Of a DNA stretch of 11,186 nucleotides, positions 1 to 6,400 are shown one piece after another. Below the pieces are notes generated by a model, which saw only the letters and a list, made by a program, of their open reading frames with translations, made no database searches and was not told where the DNA came from. Position 1 is the first letter of the stretch; every line of letters begins with the position of its first letter. The translations under genes were made by a program, and so were the position numbers. The DNA comes from Beroe ovata (Eukaryota > Ctenophora > Nuda > Beroida > Beroidae), in contig CAMPET010000014.1 in NCBI GenBank assembly GCA_946803715.1, positions 514,989-526,174 on the forward strand, in the 5' to 3' direction.

Positions 1-423
1 TTATGTGCACATTGGACATAGTGATATGGTGTGTGGCGGCTTCCCGTGGCACCAAAACGTTGAATTGACAAGCAAGAGTCCTCATATAACTTATTTCAAA
101 TCGCTATTGCACCCTAGAACTAAATTCATCCACAATCGCCCAATATTGCATGTCCCCACTTTGCGGCAAATTTGTTCCAATTCGGGGAAAGATCATATGC
201 TGTGTCTTGAACGTTGTGTTTCCGTCGCGCGCAGTTACAAAAGATCAAACAGACACTTGATTGTAAGTTGTGAGTGTGCTATTTTCGCGCCTAAAAGCGC
301 CGCGCATAATGTACGTTTTATTAAGTGGAATATGGCGTAAAATACCACATTTATTTGGTTCAAATTTAGTCTTCATATCCGGCCCGTGATACTTCTCCGT
401 AATGAAGGATCAATCTATTTCAG
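1..423 (+). other. 3' part of an IQCE intron; no gene recognised
   Basis: This stretch precedes the first IQCE exon I can recognise and ends in a good acceptor (polypyrimidine tract, then CAG at 421-423). An open frame runs across most of it, but its translation resembles nothing I know and its base composition looks non-coding. An E2F-like TTTCGCGC lies at 283-290. I see no further IQCE exon here. Confidence 0.6.
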
Positions 424-494
424 ACAATCACTGGCTTGAGACAGAAATGCCACAAATTTGAGTGTCTGCTCAAAGAAAAGGAAACGGAAATAAA
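424..494 (+). CDS. IQCE exon a: start of conserved coiled coil
   Basis: The exon is 71 bases, entered in phase 0 and leaving two bases (phase 2). The acceptor is TATTTCAG and the donor AAA|GTAAGT is near perfect. It encodes about 23 residues including TITGLRQK and LLKEKETEIK. This lines up residue for residue with the segment of human IQCE just before its METYY motif. It is too short to stand out as an open frame and was found by its splice sites and protein match. Confidence 0.85.
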
Positions 495-3400
495 GTAAGT
501 CCCAGTCCTTTGGTAATATATAGGCCTAGTCATCCGTGGTTCAGTATTATACTCAAATAGACTAATTATATAAAGAACAATCATCATTGATCATGGAATT
601 ACATGTTTAAACCGCATTCCCAGCACAGTACACAGCATGCAACTTTGGGTGTTCCTTGTACTCCTGCTAATAATGTTACCCTATAAGGATCTGTTCGTGT
701 AATGTAATGATACTGCTATCAGAATCACGGTGCATTAAATGTATAACAAAGTTTATACGTTCACTACTCAACTAATCACTATGCTTACACTATAGACTAA
801 GACGTGAAGGATGTTTTACGCACACATTTTCATTTTCTATCCATATACCAAGTTTCCATTCATGCATTACACCATGACACCGCTATAATGCGGGAGTTTA
901 CACGTGGTTTATACAAACACGTGGTTTATACAAACTCGTGGTTTATACATACACGTGGTTTATACATACACGTGGTTTATACAAAACAACCTCCGCAGGA
1001 CATTGAAAAGTGATCTGCGTAGCACCCGCCTTCAGGAGCTGGAGATAATGTGCGACACGTACTATCACGAGATTACTCGATTGACACAGGTCATTGATCA
1101 GAAGAATGAGCTGACTCGCGGGGCCACCGCGCCGCGCACTTCCTCTCCCATCCTTGGGTCACAGCGAGAACGGATCTTGGAGGCGAAGATACAGGCGTTA
1201 GAAGTGGACAATAACACGCTTAGGAAACAAATCACAAAGACCAGAAAAGTCTCTATTGGAGATAACGCAGGTGTTTGATGTAGATAGCTTCCTTATCTTA
1301 TTCCAGCATCCGTAACCCATATCAGTCACTGATTATCTGATTATCAGGATGTAATTTGTAACACTCTCACTCCCTCCAGGGCTGTTATCAGAGTTTGCCA
1401 AACTGTCGAGAGCTGAGCTGGAGGAGCAACACCTGCAGGTGAGCAAGGAACTGAAGGTGGCAAATGAGCTGATTGAGGAGCTCAAAACACAGAGTGTTGC
1501 TGCAGAGGAGAGTGTTAAGCAGATGATCTCGAAACAGACGAAACAAACGGAGAGTATGGAAAAGCTTGTAGAGGACAAAGCGAGGCTGGAGCAAAACCTC
1601 TCCACAATCGAGTGAGTTGAGGACAATTATTCACCAAAGTGCCGAAGTTCGCTTATTTATGTGTCAATAGACGTAGACACCTGACACACATGCGAGTCAT
1701 GAGTCAGCCTGGAAACGACACTAACTTACACGTGTATTTTCAGTGGTGAGCATCAGGCACAGAAGTTGGTTATTAAACGTCTTAACAAGACTGTGCGTCA
1801 GCACGAACAAGAAATTGAGAAACTTCAAAAGCAACTTGAGAAAGAACAGGTTATCCTTAACACATGTCTTATCTCGACTAGTTGGGGTCTAATGAAATTT
1901 CGTGTTCTGACAATATTTTCGCGTTCGATCTCAGTTTTTGATCTGCTTTGTGTTTCCAGGCTACGTTTAAGGAGCGTATGTCGCAGAGAACAAAGCTTAT
2001 TACTGATCTGGAGAACGAAGTTGATGACCTAAAGGCTCAAAAATCCAAGAGAGACGCAGCTGCTAAAGACCTTCCAGCAAAAACACAGAAAGACACCGCA
2101 GTAAAGACACCTGACGAACCCCCTGTCATTGAGGAGGTGACGGTGAAATCAGTGAGTTCAAAGCCTCCGGAGGTGAAATCGCCAAAAACTGGTGTGTCGA
2201 TCAAGCGGAAATTGTCGAATGTCAAAGATAAGATCGAGGCAAAGATAGAAACTGCAGCGGAGAAGAGGAAGAGTAAAGCTGAGGATGATAAGAAAGCGGA
2301 GGGGGAGAAGGTGGAAATAGTGTCTAACAAAAAAGCGGAGGAAAGTGAAAAGTCAGATAAGAACGAAGAAAAAGCTGCTGCTCCTAAGAAGAAAAGTGTC
2401 GATGAAAAGAACACGAAGGATGTCGGTAGCGTTGGGAAGAAGGATACCAAGACAGATGATGATGTGACGCAAGAAGATAAGGAAAACTCTGATCCATCTG
2501 TTGCTAAAACGGAGCAAAGAGAACGGGAAAGCAAACGGAAGAACGTCAAACTATCAGAAGATCAGCAGAAGAAGGTGACAATCTCTTGCAGTCCCTTTTT
2601 CCCGCATGAATTGTCAATCAGTAGTTTTGACGCAATGACACCACTACTTCTTCTCGACCATGGCCAGTCAGCGACGTGCATGCCGGTAACTCACACCCAT
2701 AATATCACCAGGAAAAAGAGGAGGTGGCAGCGAAGAAAATTCAGAAGAATTTCCGGAATTACAGCCTGGCAAAGTCCGTTTCCGTGATCCAGAAGATTCT
2801 ACGGGGACACTCATTCCGGTCAAAAGTCACGAAGGAGGAGGAAAACGAAAGTGCCGAGGTCATCCAGGCCGCTTTGAGGGGACTGAGTCTCAAGAATCAC
2901 CATATCAAGAGGTTTTGAACCATAATTTTCTTCAAATATTTCAATCAATTTCCTTCATCATAATTGAAATCATTCTGGGTGAAATGGCAAAAATTCAATA
3001 TTTATCTATTGATCCAATAATCCCTTAAATTGATATCTTTCCAGTCTCAATAGCCTGAACTCTGATGAGAATTTGAAGAAGCCTAAGTCCGAATCTCTCA
3101 AGCCAGGTATGTCATGAAATATAGCGAGGCATTATAATATGTGAATTTCTGGTGTCATGAACAGGTGTCGACACTGTGACATGCGTCAAGACTATTATAT
3201 GCCCCAAACTTGGGGATTGTTCAAATGTTATCATTATTCTTGGGTGTAAATATTTCAAAGTGGTGGTGGCTAGGATTCTTGGCACTGGTTCGCGATATAA
3301 TGAATGTTACCAGCGACCTCATTATCGCTTAATTAACCCATCAGCGATATGCAGAAGCCCGAACACAGACCATAATCCTCAATCCCCACAAATTTGGCAA

Positions 3401-6400
3401 TTCGGGCTTACATCATAGATGAATCGTGTCTGTTCTATATAACAGAGGCAGCTGCAAGTTTAATAGTACTCCACTTGTCATAATATAGCCCACTATATGC
3501 AGTTATTAGTGAGTCTGGTAGTGAGTGCCATATTACTATGCAAAATGTAGTATAGATCGCCCTTTAGACTCACCAATTTAACTGCCAAATTGGTGGGTGG
3601 GAATATTGCAAGGTGATGAACGACGTACAATTACTGGTCTTATAATGATAAAGCATTGGACTCGTAATATGCAATATGCATTCCAATACTATGCGTATGC
3701 ACTTGCTATAGTTATTCCCCATGCACTCGCTATTCAAATGCTCAAGTTTGGCCCAACGTTTATTTTTTATGTATTTATCATGACAATCATTGACCGTAGC
3801 CAACATCTGTCACTGCTTACTTTGGCTATGTGTGTTTGACAGATGTAAGCTTCAACTTGCGGTCATATTGTGGGTCATACTCAATACTCGTATACTGTTT
3901 TCCATTTGAATCGGTATCAAATATTCCCGATCATTTTAGATCAAATTAAATTTGGCTATTATTATTTGGCGTTTTCTCTTTTATTTCTGTGAGTCACGGC
4001 GTGCGTGTTGCTATGGTAGCGTCTGAGTTGCACGTGCTAAATGTAGAAGCCTGTAGGCTCATTTCTTATGGTGCTGTTTCGATTAAGTTGCTCTCTGTTG
4101 ATAGGAGAGACAAGAGTTGCACGTGCAGTTTTATGCGCGCAGTTTGACTCACGGTTAAATGCGCCATTTTGTCAGCATACACTAAGAAAATCGGAACGAA
4201 AGTCAAACAATTAGCATCATTTCACTGTGCCAATCAGAAGAAATTGCCGATGTTTTTCAAAGTGATCCTTCCCCGATCCTTTGTAAAATCAATATTCCGA
4301 GTGCGTAGTTGAGACTTGACGTCCACTGGACGTGGTTCAGTCACTCTCAATACCTCAATCGATAGGAAAACGCATTCTCGTGCTGCGTTGTGTTGTTGTA
4401 TCTGATATGGCTCAATGGGTATTGGGTAGTGTACCTATCACGGCCTATTGACGGGTTTGCTAGTTTTTCATAAACACTCCCTAAACTTTGCATATTATTA
4501 CAATTTACAGCTCTATTTTTGTGTGTTCCCACTTGTTTTGTACGAGGACCTGATAATGTACAAACAGTAAAGAAACAAAGTATTGTTGTTATTAATTATA
4601 AAAAGTAATGAGGTCAATTTGTGTTCCACAGACCTTCACTTCAATGTTTTGCGTTTCCTTTATTTAAACATTTCGCTCATAGCTTCAAAGTCAATCTCAT
4701 TTAACTTTTTTACATTCAAACGTAAAATTTTCCAGTTCAATCCAAACCTTCATTCTGGGCAATAATTGGTAGGGGAGCAAAACTCCTTGCTAATTAGCAA
4801 TAATGGCTTATTTGACAATGACATAACACAACTAAAATCACACAATTGACATCACTGTCACAATGTGAACACTGAGCACCAATCCATGGTCAACTTGACT
4901 GACACCAGTACCATTAATACGGTGAAACGGTGTATAATTTTAGTGAAACATAGCGTGTAACTTTCGTGAAATAATTCCACGTTGACCTATAGTATAATTG
5001 GCCTATAGTATAATTGGCCCATTGTTCAATGTCAATTGTTTATTTCTTTGAATTAACTGAGGAGACTTCCTAGTGGTAATTTATCATCATACTGCAATTT
5101 TCATGGATGCGATGGTAGTGCACGCCGGATCTCATAACTTGATGTGCCCCCTGCCCTATAATCTGTCCTATAAGCTAGAGCAGGGAAGTATTACCCGTTG
5201 CTATAGTATAATCTGGTACTTGATATACTTTTACATCACACTTATGAGGTGCGTATTTGGCCATATTTCTCGAGGCGAAGCCGAGTGAAATTTGGGCAAT
5301 ACGCACCGAATAGGTGTGATGTGATTAGTTACATAATGTGTGTTAGTCATCATTTTATTTGATTTTGAGGTGGTACGCGCCTAACTATAACATGTGATTA
5401 GCATAACTAATGTCATAAGATAGTGATAAGTGTTGTTTGAGTTGCTACTTTTATTGAAATCAAAGGTTTATGTTGTCACTGTTTTAGGTCCGTCACCCGT
5501 TTCATTCATTTAATATGGTTTCTTCTAGCACTTCCGGTTTGTGAGTATGAAATTACATTAATTGGATGTTACCGGAAAATGGGCGGGGTAAGATTGTATA
5601 TATAGCAAATGGCCATCTTTATTGTTGCGCGTTCCTATTCTAGAGTTGCTATAGTGGCTTTTGGTAGTTAACAGTAAAATAGTCGATATTATTTCAGCGT
5701 TCATCCTTACGCTAACGTAGTAGTAACTGTAAGATATCACCATGTAACCGCATCATAATGTAACGGTAACATACGAGACTGAACCTACATGAGGTCAGAC
5801 AGACGAGAGCTAGGGCAAGTTAATGAACCATTGTTTATTCATTTCCACGCTCCAAGGACGTGTTATTAATAATTATTTGTTGATATACTGTGAAGCCTTT
5901 TGGAAGGTTTGGCTAAGATATGTTTGCGTATGTAGGTGTGCAACACAAGCATATAATATTCGGTCATTGATTGCTCCTCCGAAGCCCCCTTTTCGCCCCC
6001 AAAATGCCCTTTTCATATTTTCTATCGTCCAGAATCTACGATTAGTTGGACCCTTTCGACGAATTATTCAGAGTTTCTCGTTAATATAAATGCTTTCTTC
6101 TAAGACTCTGATAGTGATACGTTAATGAAAACTTGGTCATTGATATTTCAATTTCCTGAAAAACTTTTGTTTCACAATAATGCATTTCCGGTGTTGCTTC
6201 ACCATTCGTTATTGATTTCCATTCTTTTCGTAGCACCCTAACAACTGGTCCACCCATTTGTCCACCTCTAATCAGATGGAAGAGGTCACAACCACTCCAT
6301 CGTACCAAGTTCCTGGATATGCAAACCACCTCTTCGCTGCAGTCTACATCCTGACCACAGTGATAGGACTACCTGCAAATATTGTGTCACTTTGGTACTT

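Noticed and set aside
235-262. 28-base segment with acceptor-like CGCGCAG and donor-like GTAAGT
   Set aside because: In the phase needed for IQCE it gives YKRSNRHLI, which does not resemble the expected sequence before the TITGLRQ segment.
5-340. 111-residue open frame at the window start
   Set aside because: No recognisable domain and no coding-like composition. It lies in the intron before an IQCE exon.
901-985. Short direct repeats as a possible CRISPR array
   Set aside because: The 17-base units are contiguous with no spacers, in animal DNA with introns.
904-998. N-terminal extension of the exon b frame (repeated VYT/WFI peptides)
   Set aside because: It is the 17-base minisatellite translated; the real exon starts at 999 after a splice acceptor.
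2037-2549. 170-residue Ser/Phe-rich minus-strand frame
   Set aside because: Antisense shadow of the Lys/Glu-rich IQCE exon; such codons read as Ser/Phe/Leu on the other strand.
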